A stretch of DNA of 64,000 bases. It comes from VRUE01 sp963706605. GTDB taxonomy: Bacteria > Actinomycetota > Thermoleophilia > Solirubrobacterales > 70-9. The stretch lies in contig OY970165.1 in assembly GCA_963706605.1 (NCBI GenBank), forward strand, positions 2,294,001-2,358,000, written 5' to 3'. Shown piece after piece: positions 16,268 to 28,838 of the stretch; position 1 is the first letter of the stretch; the number at the start of each line of letters is the position of its first letter. The notes under the pieces were generated by a model, which searched no databases, was not told where the DNA came from, and saw only the letters and a program-made list of their open reading frames with translations. The translations under genes were made by a program, and so were the position numbers.

Positions 16268-16858
16268 TCAATCGCTCAGCGTGCCCTTGGTCGAGGGCAC
16301 GCCGCTCTCTTCGGGATCGATCGAGACGGCGACCCGCAGAGCCCGCGCGAAGGCCTTGAAACAGGCCTCGATCATGTGGTGCGCGTTGGTGCCGTAGCGG
16401 ACCGAGACGTGCAGGGTCATCTTGGACCCGTTGGCGACGGCGCGGAAAAACTCCTCGGTCAGCTCGGTGTCGAAGCCGGCGATCGAGGTCGTCGGCAGAT
16501 CCGCCTCGAAGACACAGAGGGGCCGCCCCGAGATGTCGATCGCGCACTCGGCCAGCGACTCGTCCATCGGCACCAGCGCCGAGCCGTAGCGGCGAATGCC
16601 GGCGCGGTCTCCGAGCGCCTCGTCGAGCGCCTGACCGAGCACGATGCCGACGTCCTCGACCGTGTGGTGGGCGCCGGTCTCGAGGTCGCCGCTCGCCTCG
16701 ACCCGCAACCCCAGCCTGCCGTGGCGGGCGAGCAGGTCGAGCATGTGGTCGAGGAAGCCGACACCGGTCGCCGCGCTCGACTCGCCACCGTCGAGGTCGA
16801 GCGAGAGACCGATCTTGGTCTCCGCCGTGCTGCGCTCTCTCTCAGCTGCTCTGCTCAT
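16268..16858 (-). CDS. hisB: Imidazoleglycerol-phosphate dehydratase
   Basis: Sixth step of histidine synthesis. The monofunctional 196-residue protein contains GVGFLDHMLDLLARHGRLGL, the metal-binding repeats GAHHTVEDVGIVLGQAL and NAHHMIEACFKAFARAL, and RYGSALVPMDESLAECAIDISGRP (read in parts). Length and motifs are complete. The ATG at 16858 overlaps the hisD stop by 4 bp. The cytoplasmic enzyme is normally a 24-mer with manganese. Confidence 0.95.
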   Translation of the reverse strand: MSRAAERERSTAETKIGLSLDLDGGESSAATGVGFLDHMLDLLARHGRLGLRVEASGDLETGAHHTVEDVGIVLGQALDEALGDRAGIRRYGSALVPMDESLAECAIDISGRPLCVFEADLPTTSIAGFDTELTEEFFRAVANGSKMTLHVSVRYGTNAHHMIEACFKAFARALRVAVSIDPEESGVPSTKGTLSD

Positions 16859-18123
16859 CGTCTAATCATCGCCGACTCGCCGTGCACGGGGAGTCCCTCG
16901 GCGCGGGCGAGGGCGTCGACGTGTGGGGCAAGCTTCGACGCCGCCTCGGCTGAGACCTCCACGGTCGCCAGCGGGCGCAGGAAGACGTCGGGGCTGAGCG
17001 GGCCGGAGAAACGGCCGGCGCCGCCGGTGGGAAGGATGTGGTTCGACCCGGCCACGTAGTCGCCGAAGGCGGTGGCGCTGTAGGGGCCGACGAAGATGCA
17101 CCCGGCGGTCATGACCTCGTCCGCGTGCGCGATCGCCTCGGCGGAGAACAGCTGCACGTGCTCGGGCGCAAGGGCATTGACCATGGTGATCGGGTCGGCG
17201 GCGCTGTGGGGCAGGTGGAGAAGAGCCAGGGGAGCGTCTCCGACTCCGGGGCGCTCGCTCGCGACCCTCTCGGTGGCGGCGGCGATGGCGTCGAGTACCG
17301 CTTCGTCGTTCGCCACCGCGACCAGCAGGCCACCGCCACCGTGCTCGGCTTGGGCGCAGAGGTCGAACGCCGCCCACTCGGGATCGGTATCGCGGTCCGC
17401 GACGACCATCAGCTCCGAGGGGCCCGCCAGGGAGTCGATCCCGACCTTGCCGAAGACGGCGCGCTTAGCCTCCGTCACCCAGCGGTTGCCCGGACCGGCG
17501 ATCACGTGCACGGGCCGCACCGACTCGGTGCCGTAGGCGAGGGCGAAGATCGCCTGAGCGCCACCCATCGGATAGATCGCGCTGACGTCGCAGAGCTCGG
17601 CCGCGGCCAGCACCAGCGGGTCGATATTCCCGTCGGGGCCGGGTGGGGTCGCCAGGTAGAGATTGCGGACCCCCACCACCCGCGCGGGAATGCAGCCCAT
17701 CAGCACGCTCGACGGGTAGGCCGCGCCGCCGCCCGGCGCGTAGATGCCCGCCGAGGAGATCGCCAGGCGCTCGAGCGTCACGGTTTGACCCTGTGGCAGC
17801 TCGACCGTGCGCATGCCGTAGTTGAGCTGGGCCTCGGCCACCGCGCGGATGTTCGCGGCGGCGAGCTCCAGCGATTCGCGCAGCCCCGGATCGATGCGCT
17901 CCAGCGCGCCGCTGAACTCCCCGGCGTCCAGACGCATGGCCTCGTGCGGCCGCTCGGTTGCATCGAAGCGCTCGGTCAGCCGTCGCAGCGCCGCGTCGCC
18001 GCCCTCGCGGATCTCGCGTTCGATTGGGCCGACGTCGATCGGCGACGCCTCCTCCTCGGCCCAGGCGCGAATCGCCGCCGCCACGTCGAGCGGCGCCTCC
18101 CACTGGAAGCGCTTGATCCTCAT
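16855..18123 (-). CDS. hisD: Histidinol dehydrogenase
   Basis: Final two oxidations of histidine synthesis, histidinol to histidine, zinc- and NAD-dependent. The 422-residue protein has SSAGIYAPGGGAAYPSSVLM, HVIAGPGNRWVTEAKRAVFG, GIDSLAGPSELMVVADRD, the metal ligand region DLCAQAEHGGGG, FVGPYSATAFGDYVAGSNH (with the ligand Asp/His positions) and ILPTGGAGRFSGPLSPDVF. ATG at 18123 overlaps the hisG stop by 4 bp. The longer open frame upstream overlaps hisG and is not coding. Confidence 0.95.
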   Translation of the reverse strand: MRIKRFQWEAPLDVAAAIRAWAEEEASPIDVGPIEREIREGGDAALRRLTERFDATERPHEAMRLDAGEFSGALERIDPGLRESLELAAANIRAVAEAQLNYGMRTVELPQGQTVTLERLAISSAGIYAPGGGAAYPSSVLMGCIPARVVGVRNLYLATPPGPDGNIDPLVLAAAELCDVSAIYPMGGAQAIFALAYGTESVRPVHVIAGPGNRWVTEAKRAVFGKVGIDSLAGPSELMVVADRDTDPEWAAFDLCAQAEHGGGGLLVAVANDEAVLDAIAAATERVASERPGVGDAPLALLHLPHSAADPITMVNALAPEHVQLFSAEAIAHADEVMTAGCIFVGPYSATAFGDYVAGSNHILPTGGAGRFSGPLSPDVFLRPLATVEVSAEAASKLAPHVDALARAEGLPVHGESAMIRR

Positions 18124-18797
18124 CGCGCCGTGACCTCGCGCAGCTTCGCCGTCAGCTCGTCGATCTCCCCAGCTCGCAGCTTGTGGGCCACTCGGTTGGC
18201 GACGAAGCGAGCGGTGCACTCGACGATCTCCTCGCGCACCTCGAGGTCGTTCTCCTCCAGGGTGCGGCCGGTGGCGACCAGGTCGACAATGCCGTCAGCG
18301 AGCCCGATCAGCGGCGCCAGCTCGACCGATCCCTTGACCTCGATCACCTCGACCTGGCGCCCGGTCGCCTCGAAGTGGCGCTCGGCGATGCGCGGGTACT
18401 TGGTCGCTATCCGCATCATCCCGAGCCGGCGCTGCGCCTCGCCGAGCCGCTCATCCCCCTGACGCCCGGCGAGCACCATGCGGCAACGGCCGTAGCCAAG
18501 GTCGAGCAGCTCGTAGACCAGCCGGTCGGATTGCTCCAGCAGCACGTCCTTGCCGGTGAAGCCGACGTCGGCGGCGCCGGCCTCGACGTAGGTGGGAACG
18601 TCGGAGGGACGCATCGTGACCAGGGTGATCTCGTCGCCGGGAAAGATCAGGGCGCGTGACTCACCCCGCGCCGCGGTGGTGTCGATCCCGGCGGCGTCGA
18701 GAATGTCGAGGGTGCCGCCGAGCAGGGCGCCGCGCGGCACCGCCAGCTTCAGCGGGCCGTCGGACTTGGCGCGGCTGCCGGCGACTTCGACGTTCAC
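18120..18797 (-). CDS. hisG: ATP phosphoribosyltransferase, short form (HisG_S)
   Basis: First, committed step of histidine synthesis. The 225-residue protein is the short form: KLAVPRGALLGGTLDILDAAG, PSDVPTYVEAGAADVGFTGKD, VLLEQSDRLVYELLDLGYGRCRMVLAG (read in parts), RIATKYPRIAERHFEATG, ELAPLIGLADGIVDLVATG. It lacks the C-terminal ACT-like regulatory domain of the long form and so depends on HisZ, encoded just upstream; the GTG start at 18797 overlaps the hisZ stop by 4 bp. Well-known actinobacteria such as mycobacteria and corynebacteria use the long form, which makes this organisation informative about lineage. Confidence 0.95.
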   Translation of the reverse strand: MNVEVAGSRAKSDGPLKLAVPRGALLGGTLDILDAAGIDTTAARGESRALIFPGDEITLVTMRPSDVPTYVEAGAADVGFTGKDVLLEQSDRLVYELLDLGYGRCRMVLAGRQGDERLGEAQRRLGMMRIATKYPRIAERHFEATGRQVEVIEVKGSVELAPLIGLADGIVDLVATGRTLEENDLEVREEIVECTARFVANRVAHKLRAGEIDELTAKLREVTAR

Positions 18798-19786
18798 GAC
18801 CCGCCCTCCCGTCGCGATTCCTCCTCCATCTGAGCGACGTGGACCCGCTCCAGATAGAGGGCGAATCCCGCCGCCGGCAGATCGACGCCAAAGCGCTTCA
18901 GCAGGCCGTCGTAGCGGCCGCCACCGCCCAGCACGTGTCCGAGGGCCGGGTCGTAGACCTCGAGGATCGCGCCGCTGTAGTAGCCGAGGTCGCGCAGCAG
19001 GCCAAGGTCGATGCGGACGCGGTCGGCGACACCGCGTTGCTCGAGTGCCTCGAAGGTCTCACCAATCCGTGCCGTCGCCCGCTCGACCGCGGCGCCGCCG
19101 AGCGTGCGGGCCTGGTCCAACACCTCGCGGCCGCCGCGCAATTGCGAGAGGGCGACGCAGGTGGCGACCTGCTCCTCGCCGATGCCGGCACGGAAGAGCT
19201 CGGCCTCGAGACCGACCAGATCGTGCGTCGCCAGCCGTTCGAGGATCGCATCCCGACCCTCGCCCTCGACCCCGAGCTCGGTCAGCAGCTGGCGAAAGAG
19301 GTCGGCGTCGCCGAGGCCGATCACGGCGCGATCGAGACCGGCCGCGTCGAGCGCCGCCTCCAGGACCTTGATCACCTCGACCGTTCCGGCCGGCGCCGGC
19401 GCTCCGATCAGCTCCACCCCGGCCTGCGCGAACTCGCGCATCTGGCCGCGCTGGGGCCGCACCGCGCGGAAAGCGTTGGCCAGGTAACAGAACCGCAGCG
19501 GCGGCTTGGCGCCCGCGTAGCGCGTCGCGACCAGGCGCGCGATCGGCACGGTCATGTCGGAGCGCAAGGCGAGGAGGTCGCCACTCTCGTCGAAGAAGCG
19601 GTAGGCGGAGTCGGCGGTGCGGCCGTTGCCTCGCGCCAGCACCTCGTCGTACTCGATCGCGGGAGTCGCGACCTCGCCGAAGTCGTGTTCCTCGAACACC
19701 TCGATCAGGGCAAGGTGCAATGTGCGCAGCTCGCGCATCTCGTCGGGCAGGATGTCCCGCGTTCCAGGGGGGATCGGGTGGATCAC
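18794..19786 (-). CDS. hisZ: ATP phosphoribosyltransferase regulatory subunit
   Basis: Histidyl-tRNA synthetase paralogue without tRNA charging, needed for HisG_S activity and histidine feedback. The 330-residue protein begins IHPIPPGTRDILPDEMRELR, has LRSDMTVPIARLVATRY, PLRFCYLANAFRAVRPQRGQ, REFAQAGVELIGAPAPAGTVE and, near the end, YYSGAILEVYDPALGHVLGGGGRYDGLLKRFG (read in parts). It lacks the anticodon-binding domain of HisS, and at 330 residues is the size of HisZ. Its overlap with hisG confirms the pairing. Confidence 0.93.
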   Translation of the reverse strand: MIHPIPPGTRDILPDEMRELRTLHLALIEVFEEHDFGEVATPAIEYDEVLARGNGRTADSAYRFFDESGDLLALRSDMTVPIARLVATRYAGAKPPLRFCYLANAFRAVRPQRGQMREFAQAGVELIGAPAPAGTVEVIKVLEAALDAAGLDRAVIGLGDADLFRQLLTELGVEGEGRDAILERLATHDLVGLEAELFRAGIGEEQVATCVALSQLRGGREVLDQARTLGGAAVERATARIGETFEALEQRGVADRVRIDLGLLRDLGYYSGAILEVYDPALGHVLGGGGRYDGLLKRFGVDLPAAGFALYLERVHVAQMEEESRREGGS

Positions 19787-19822
19787 GCGACGGACCTTAC
19801 GAGAGCGACGGTGGAAACCGGT

Positions 19823-21121
19823 CTACGCCGGGATCTCCGCAGAGACCCGTTCAATCCGGGCGCCGAGGCCGCGCAGCCTCTCGTCGATCGCCTCATAGCC
19901 GCGATCGATTTGGCGGATGTTGCCGATCTCAGAAGTGCCGTCGGCGGCCAGCGCAGCGATGAGCATCGCCATCCCGGCCCTGATGTCAGGGCTCTCGACT
20001 CGTTCGCCGTGAAGCCGGCTCGGACCGCTGACGATCGCCCTGTGGGGATCGCAGAGCGTGATCCGAGCGCCCATCGCCACCAGCTTGTCGACGAAGAAGA
20101 GGCGGTTCTCGAACATCTTCTCGAAGATCAGGATCTCACCGTCGGCCTGGGTCGCCAGCGCCAGCGCGATCGAGGTGAGGTCCGCCGGGAAGGCCGGCCA
20201 GGGTCCGTCCTCGATCTTCGGGATCGCATCGCCGATATCGGCCTTGATCCGCAGCCGCTGCTCGGGCGGAACGACCACGTCATCACCGTCGATCGTCGAT
20301 TCCAGCCCAAGGCGACGGAATTGGCGCCGGACCATGAGCAGATCGGCGGGAGCGGTGTCGCGGATTCGCAGCTCGCCGCCCGTCGCCGCGGCGAGTGCCA
20401 TGAAGCTGCCGACCTCGATGTGGTCGGGGGAGATCGTGTGCTCGGCGCCGCCGAGGCGGTCGCGGCCGTTGACGGTCATCACGTTCGAACCGATCCCGTC
20501 GACCTCGGCGCCCATGCTGGTCAGGAGGCGGGCCAGGTCCTGGACGTGGGGCTCACTGGCGGCATTGGAGATCATCGTCTGGCCGGGGGTCAGCGCCGCC
20601 GCCATCAGCGCGTTCTCGGTTCCCATCACCGAGGGCTCGTCCATGAAGATCGCGCACGGGCACAGACCGCCGGGTGGCGCGGTGAGCTCGATCCAGCGGT
20701 CGCCCTCGACGCGGGCGCCGAGGTCGGTGAAGGCGTCGAGGTGCGCATCGAGTCGCCGCCGGCCGATGAAGTCGCCGCCGGGAGGCGGCATCCGCGCCTC
20801 GCCGAATCGCGCCAGGAGGGGGCCGGCGAGCAGGAAGGAGGCGCGGATCTGTTCGGAGAGCTCCTCGTCGACCGTCACCTCGGAGACTCCAGCGGCGCAG
20901 AGGCGCAGGCTGTTGTCGGCGACCCAGGCTCCCTCCACCCCGAGCCGCTCCAGCAGCGCTATCTGCGCCTCGGTGTCGCGGATCCGGGGGACCCGGTGCA
21001 GGAGCAGCTCCTCGTCGGTCAACAGGCAGGCGGCGAGGATCGGCAGCGCCGCATTCTTGTTGCCGGCTGCAGTCAGCTCGCCCGAGAGAGGCGTGCCACC
21101 GTCGATAACGAATTTCTCCAT
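19823..21121 (-). CDS. murA: UDP-N-acetylglucosamine 1-carboxyvinyltransferase, Asp-type
   Basis: First committed step of peptidoglycan synthesis, transferring enolpyruvate from PEP to UDP-GlcNAc. The 432-residue protein opens EKFVIDGGTPLSGELTAAGN with the KN of the active site (GNKNAALP), RASFLLAGPLLARFGEARMP, and the mobile loop PPPGGDFIGRRRLDAH. In that loop the residue aligned to catalytic Cys115 of E. coli is Asp117. Mycobacterial and chlamydial MurA carry the same replacement and are fosfomycin-insensitive. The rest (SEPHVQDLARLLTSMGAEV, PADLTSIALALATQADG, MFENRLFFVDKLVAMGARI) is normal. It is 36 bp upstream of hisZ in the same direction and divergent from the hydrolase gene. Confidence 0.95.
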   Translation of the reverse strand: MEKFVIDGGTPLSGELTAAGNKNAALPILAACLLTDEELLLHRVPRIRDTEAQIALLERLGVEGAWVADNSLRLCAAGVSEVTVDEELSEQIRASFLLAGPLLARFGEARMPPPGGDFIGRRRLDAHLDAFTDLGARVEGDRWIELTAPPGGLCPCAIFMDEPSVMGTENALMAAALTPGQTMISNAASEPHVQDLARLLTSMGAEVDGIGSNVMTVNGRDRLGGAEHTISPDHIEVGSFMALAAATGGELRIRDTAPADLLMVRRQFRRLGLESTIDGDDVVVPPEQRLRIKADIGDAIPKIEDGPWPAFPADLTSIALALATQADGEILIFEKMFENRLFFVDKLVAMGARITLCDPHRAIVSGPSRLHGERVESPDIRAGMAMLIAALAADGTSEIGNIRQIDRGYEAIDERLRGLGARIERVSAEIPA

Positions 21122-21146
21122 CGGTTCCGGTTAGGGTACCTGCGCA

Positions 21147-22148
21147 ATGAGACGGCGATGGAAGATCCTGATCGCGATCGTGGCGGTGCTGGCCGTGCTG
21201 ATCGGGGTCAATGCTCTGGTCATCGACGGCGAAACCAAGTCCGCCGCGGTGACCGAACCCGGAGGTCGCATCGTCAGCCTGCCGGGTGGCGATATGGAGG
21301 TCGTCGAAAAGGGCCCGCGCCGTGGTAGCCCAATCGTGTTGATCCACTGTTTCACCTGCGCGATCAACTGGTGGGACGGGGTGATGCCGCGGCTGGATCG
21401 CGACCATCGTGTGATCGCGATCGACCTGCTCGGGCACGGCGGCTCAGAAAAGCCCTCGTCCGGTTACTCGATCGAAAATCAGGCCAGCCTGGTCGCAGGC
21501 GTGCTCGGACGGCTGGGCGTGCGCGACGCCGAGGTCGTCGGCCACTCGCTTGGCGGCCCGGTCTCGATCGCCCTGGCGGAACAGTCGCCGCAATTGGTCG
21601 ACCGGCTGGTGGCGATCGACAGCATCCCGGACAACAGCTATGGCGACGTCGGAGTTATCGGCGAACTGCCCTTCAAGCCGGTGATCGGCCAGACCCTGTG
21701 GCGAATCAAGCCCGACTTCTCGATCCGCAACGGCCTCGAGGTCGCCTTCGCCCCGGGCTTCAAGGTTCCCGACGCGTTCGTCGACGATGTGAAGCAGATG
21801 ACCTACAGCTCCTATACCGGCTCCCACGAAGCCTTCGACGACTACACCGGGGAAGAGGCGCTTCCACAACGTGCGGCCGCGACCGGCAAGCCGGTCCTGG
21901 CGATCATGGGAGCCGAGGAGCAGATAGCCAAGGATCCAGAGCAAGCGCTGGCGGCGTACCAGGCGGCCGGCGCTCAAACCAAGCTGATCCAGGGCGCCGG
22001 CCACTCGCCCGAAGTCGAGAAACCAGCCGAGACCGCAGCGCTCGTCCTCGCCTTCGACAAGCCCGCCGCAGCCGCAAAAAAGGCGGTCGCCAGGCACGAA
22101 TTGCAAAAGCGCCTGCAAGATAAGGAAGCCGTCCGGAAGCGTCCGTAG
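21147..22148 (+). CDS. Membrane-anchored alpha/beta hydrolase
   Basis: A 333-residue protein with an N-terminal signal-anchor (RRRWKILIAIVAVLAVLIGV) and an extracytoplasmic alpha/beta-hydrolase domain. Visible elements: the oxyanion region IVLIHCFTCAINWWDGV, VIAIDLLGHGGSEKPSSGYS, the nucleophile elbow VVGHSLGGPVSIALAE with Ser, a probable acid near AIMGAEEQIAKDPE, and the catalytic His in IQGAGHSPEVEKP. The usual G-x-x-D acid position is replaced by Glu-Glu, so the acid assignment is uncertain. The C-terminal 30 residues are Lys/Ala-rich. Substrate unknown. Divergent from murA; only 25 bp separate the start codons. Confidence 0.82.
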   Translation: MRRRWKILIAIVAVLAVLIGVNALVIDGETKSAAVTEPGGRIVSLPGGDMEVVEKGPRRGSPIVLIHCFTCAINWWDGVMPRLDRDHRVIAIDLLGHGGSEKPSSGYSIENQASLVAGVLGRLGVRDAEVVGHSLGGPVSIALAEQSPQLVDRLVAIDSIPDNSYGDVGVIGELPFKPVIGQTLWRIKPDFSIRNGLEVAFAPGFKVPDAFVDDVKQMTYSSYTGSHEAFDDYTGEEALPQRAAATGKPVLAIMGAEEQIAKDPEQALAAYQAAGAQTKLIQGAGHSPEVEKPAETAALVLAFDKPAAAAKKAVARHELQKRLQDKEAVRKRP

Positions 22149-22158
22149 AGTCGAACCT

Positions 22159-22400
22159 ATGTTCGATACGAAAAAGAACCTCAGCAGCCAAGTGGCCGAC
22201 GCCGCAGACCTGATCATCGACTTTGCCACGCTCGGCGAGTACGGGCTGGAGCCCGTCCTGCCCCCCGCCCAGCCCTGTGAAGGACGCCGCCGACCTGGCG
22301 CCGCGGTGAGGAGCACCGGCGCCTGGAGCGCCGCGGTCAACCGCTTCGCGACGCATTCTTAGAACGGGTCGGCGACAAAGTCGCGGAAACGACAAAGGGC
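22159..22400 (+). pseudogene. Possible fragmented small gene between the hydrolase and the rRNA operon
   Basis: From ATG 22159 one frame reads FDTKKNLSSQVADAADLIID and LGEYGLEP; a second frame then reads SPVKDAADLAPR around 22270-22305, and a third reads EEHRRLERRGQPL and FLERVGDKVAETTKG around 22308-22395. Each piece looks like a charged helical protein, and the order 1-2-3 would be a single protein broken by two frameshifts. Read strictly, the first frame gives only 67 residues with an unlikely arginine-rich end. The last frame runs into the rRNA terminator. Pieces of different frames can look coding by chance at this GC content, so this is weak. Confidence 0.22.
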
Positions 22401-22418
22401 CGCCCGGTGGGCGGCCCA
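22391..22418 (-). terminator. Rho-independent-like terminator of the rRNA operon
   Basis: Just downstream of the 5S gene the minus strand has a 9-bp perfect stem, GGGCCGCCC (22409-22417) and GGGCGGCCC (22397-22405), with a 3-base loop, followed by TTTGTC. The T tract is short but the stem is strong. It can also act on plus-strand transcripts arriving from the hydrolase gene. Confidence 0.7.
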
Positions 22419-22429
22419 GAGTCAAAGAA

Positions 22430-22544
22430 CCGGCAGCGACCTACTCTCCCAGGAGGTTGCCCTCCAAGTACCATCGGCGCTGAGGGGCTTAACTGCTCTG
22501 TTCGGAATGGGAAGAGGTGTTTCCCCCTCGCTATGCGCCACCGG
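22430..22544 (-). rRNA. rrf: 5S ribosomal RNA
   Basis: The minus strand reads from CCGGTGGCGCATAGCGAGGG through CACCTCTTCCCATTCCGAAC, AGCAGTTAAGCCCCTCAGCG and GATGGTACTTGGAGGGCAAC to GGAGAGTAGGTCGCTGCCGG: conserved 5S loops B, C and E and closing helix I. About 115 nt, normal length. Ends are set from the pairing of the termini. Confidence 0.95.
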
Positions 22545-22611
22545 AATTTTGCGAAACCGCGCCCCGGTGGAGCTTGAAAACTGCACAAGGCCATGGGTAC
22601 AAAACATAAAC
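22545..22611 (-). other. 23S-5S spacer with 3' arm of the 23S processing stem
   Basis: The short spacer contains at 22566-22592 a sequence complementary at 25 of 27 positions to 25691-25717 in the 16S-23S spacer. The two arms would pair around the 23S gene to form the RNase III processing stem. Confidence 0.75.
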
Positions 22612-25612
<3,001 letters not shown>

Positions 25613-25827
25613 GGTGAGCGACCCGCACGCCGAAGCGTCCGGGTCGTTAATTAAATACCCAGGATCTGTCTTGCGACAGATCCTTTTATTGGCCTTGTAC
25701 AGTTTTCAAGGTCCACCGAGGCACACGCAGCGGAGTTCTTCCGCTGGCGGTCTCTCAAAACTGAGCAGCGTTCCCAGTGACATACAGCCACTGGGGAGCC
25801 CGGTCGACGTTCTAGAGAAATCTCCCT
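25613..25827 (-). other. 16S-23S internal transcribed spacer, no tRNA
   Basis: About 215 bp. No tRNA-Ile or tRNA-Ala can be read in it. It contains the 5' arm of the 23S processing stem (25691-25717), the 3' arm of the 16S processing stem (25747-25771), and two further hairpins: GACCCG/CGGGTC at about 25619-25645, and a 9-bp perfect stem GGATCTGTC/GACAGATCC at 25662-25683. On the plus strand the latter is followed by TTTTATT, so it resembles a terminator facing antisense to the operon. Confidence 0.75.
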
Positions 25828-27373
<1,546 letters not shown>

Positions 27374-27622
27374 AAGGTACTTCTTACAGAGAGTGGTCAT
27401 GCTGGCTGGCCGCCGGGTACACATACATGGCGGCCGGCATGACGGGTAAATCAGACCACTCGACACGCTGACGAGTCGAGTGGATCGGGCTCAAACACCC
27501 ACGGACACGAATGTCCGCGGGGTGCACGCTGCTCAGTTTTCAAAGACCGCTGCGCCTCTGCGGCGGGACTCGCCGTCGTTCGCGCATGGGACGGCACAGG
27601 GCCAATCCCAGAAGGACGCGGG
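27374..27622 (-). other. rRNA operon leader with processing arm and hairpins
   Basis: Between promoter and 16S the transcript can fold into a hairpin at about 27393-27465 (arms around GGCTGGCCGCC and GGCGGCCGGC), one at 27455-27482 (CCACTCGA/TCGAGTGG) and one at 27498-27521 (CGGACA/TGTCCG). At 27526-27550 lies the 5' arm of the 16S processing stem; 15 bases (27526-27540) are perfectly complementary to 25757-25771. No protein gene is seen here. Confidence 0.7.
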
Positions 27623-27651
27623 AGTATAGCGCTGCGGCGGCGCTTTGCCTA
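27623..27651 (-). promoter_or_regulatory. Probable rRNA operon promoter
   Basis: The minus strand reads TAGGCA, 17 bp, TATACT, with the -10 at 27623-27628 and -35 at 27646-27651, about 250 bp upstream of the 16S 5' end. The -10 matches consensus at five of six positions. Only this site in the gap between tyrS and 16S has both elements at proper spacing. Confidence 0.6.
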
Positions 27652-27661
27652 GTGGCCGGCC

Positions 27662-27679
27662 GCGCAGCTCAGGCTGCGC
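27662..27679 (-). terminator. Hairpin over the tyrS stop codon
   Basis: A 7-bp stem GCGCAGC / GCTGCGC with a four-base loop containing the tyrS stop. No T tract follows. It may end tyrS transcription just before the rRNA promoter. Confidence 0.35.
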
Positions 27680-28828
27680 CTTCCGTGAGGCGGAGAAAGC
27701 GGCGCTTGCCGACCTGCAGGACCTTGCCGTCGAGCGCCTCGCGCGGCAACTCGAGGACCTCCGCGGCGACCGGCTCCCCGTCGAGCTTGACCCCGCCCTG
27801 CTTGATCAGGCGCCGCGCCTCGCTCGAGCTCTCCCGAAGCCGGCGGCAATCAGCTTGGGCAGCAGGATGAGGTCGGAGTCGCTGCCGCCATAGGGATCGA
27901 TCTTCCACTCTTCGATCTCCTCGGGCACGCCGCGGTCGACGAAGAGCCGGTTGAAGTGCTGCTCCGCCGCCTCTCCCGCCGCCTCTCCGTGGAAGCGCTC
28001 GACGATGCGCCGGCCCAGCTCCCGCTTGGCCTCGTTGGGCGGCCCCACCGGGACTCCCTCGCCGAGCAGCAGGCGGTAGTACTCGGGCATCGCCTCGTCG
28101 GGGATGCTCATCAGCTTGCCGAACATCTCCTCGGGGAGCTCGGTGACGCCGACGTAGTTGCCGAGCGACTTGCTCATCTTCTGCGCGCCGTCGGTCCCGA
28201 CCAGGATCGGCAGGGTCATGATCGACTGCGGCTTCTGTCCGTAGGCGCTCTGGACGTCGCGGCCGAAGAGCAGGTTGAACTTCTGGTCGGTCCCCCCCAG
28301 CTCGACGTCGGCCTCGACAGCAACCGAGTCGTAGCCCTGGAGCAACGGGTAGAGCAGCTCGAGCGCGGCGACCGGCGTGCCCGCCGCCATCCGCTTCTGG
28401 AAGTCGTCGCGCTCCAGCAAGCGGGCCACGGTGGTCTGGGCGAGCAGTCCAAGCAGGTCCTCAGGAGACATGCGCAGCCACTCGCTGTTGAAGCGGACCT
28501 CGGTGCGGTCGCGGTCGAGCAGCTTGAAGGCCTGCTCCTGGTAGGTGGCGGCGTTGGCCTCGATCTCCTCCGCAGAGGGCAGCGGCCGCTGGGCCGAGCG
28601 GCCGCTGGGGTCGCCGACCCGAGCGGTGAAGTCGCCGACGATCAGCACGACCGTATGCCCGGCGTGCTGGAACTCGCGCAGCTTCTCGAGGACGACGGTG
28701 TGGCCGAGGTGGATGTCGGCCGTGGTCGGGTCGATCCCGAGCTTGACCCGCAGCGGCCGCCCGCCGGTGAGCTGCTCGGAGAGCATCCCCGCGGGCAGCA
28801 CATCGACCGCATTCCGCGTCAGGTCCAT
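27669..28828 (-). pseudogene. tyrS: Tyrosyl-tRNA synthetase, reading frame broken by one base
   Basis: Class I synthetase charging tRNA-Tyr. Residues 1-320 are intact: VKLGIDPTTADIHLGHTVVL with the HIGH-like HLGH, VGDFTARVGDPSGRS, QGYDSVAVEADVELGGTDQK, and the KMSKS motif in GAQKMSKSLGNYVG. Near 27840 the frame shifts: after LLPKLIAAGF the reading continues into a stop at 27806, while the next frame carries ESSSEARRLIKQGGVKLDG and the rest of the C-terminal S4 domain, ending EGAA at 27669. Adding one base (for example TTCCGGGAG for TTCGGGAG) restores 386 residues, the usual size. tyrS is normally essential, so a sequencing or assembly error, or a second copy elsewhere, is likely. Starts 10 bp from the divergent penicillin-binding protein gene. 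Confidence 0.9.
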
Positions 28829-28838
28829 TAAGGCGCCA

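Noticed and set aside
18656..21328. 890-residue plus-strand open frame
   Set aside because: It is antisense to hisZ and murA, both of which have full protein motifs; the translation is rich in Arg, Asp, His, Gln as expected for an antisense shadow at high GC.
25662..25690. Terminator of the rRNA operon inside the spacer
   Set aside because: The T tract is on the plus strand, so it would act only on antisense transcripts.
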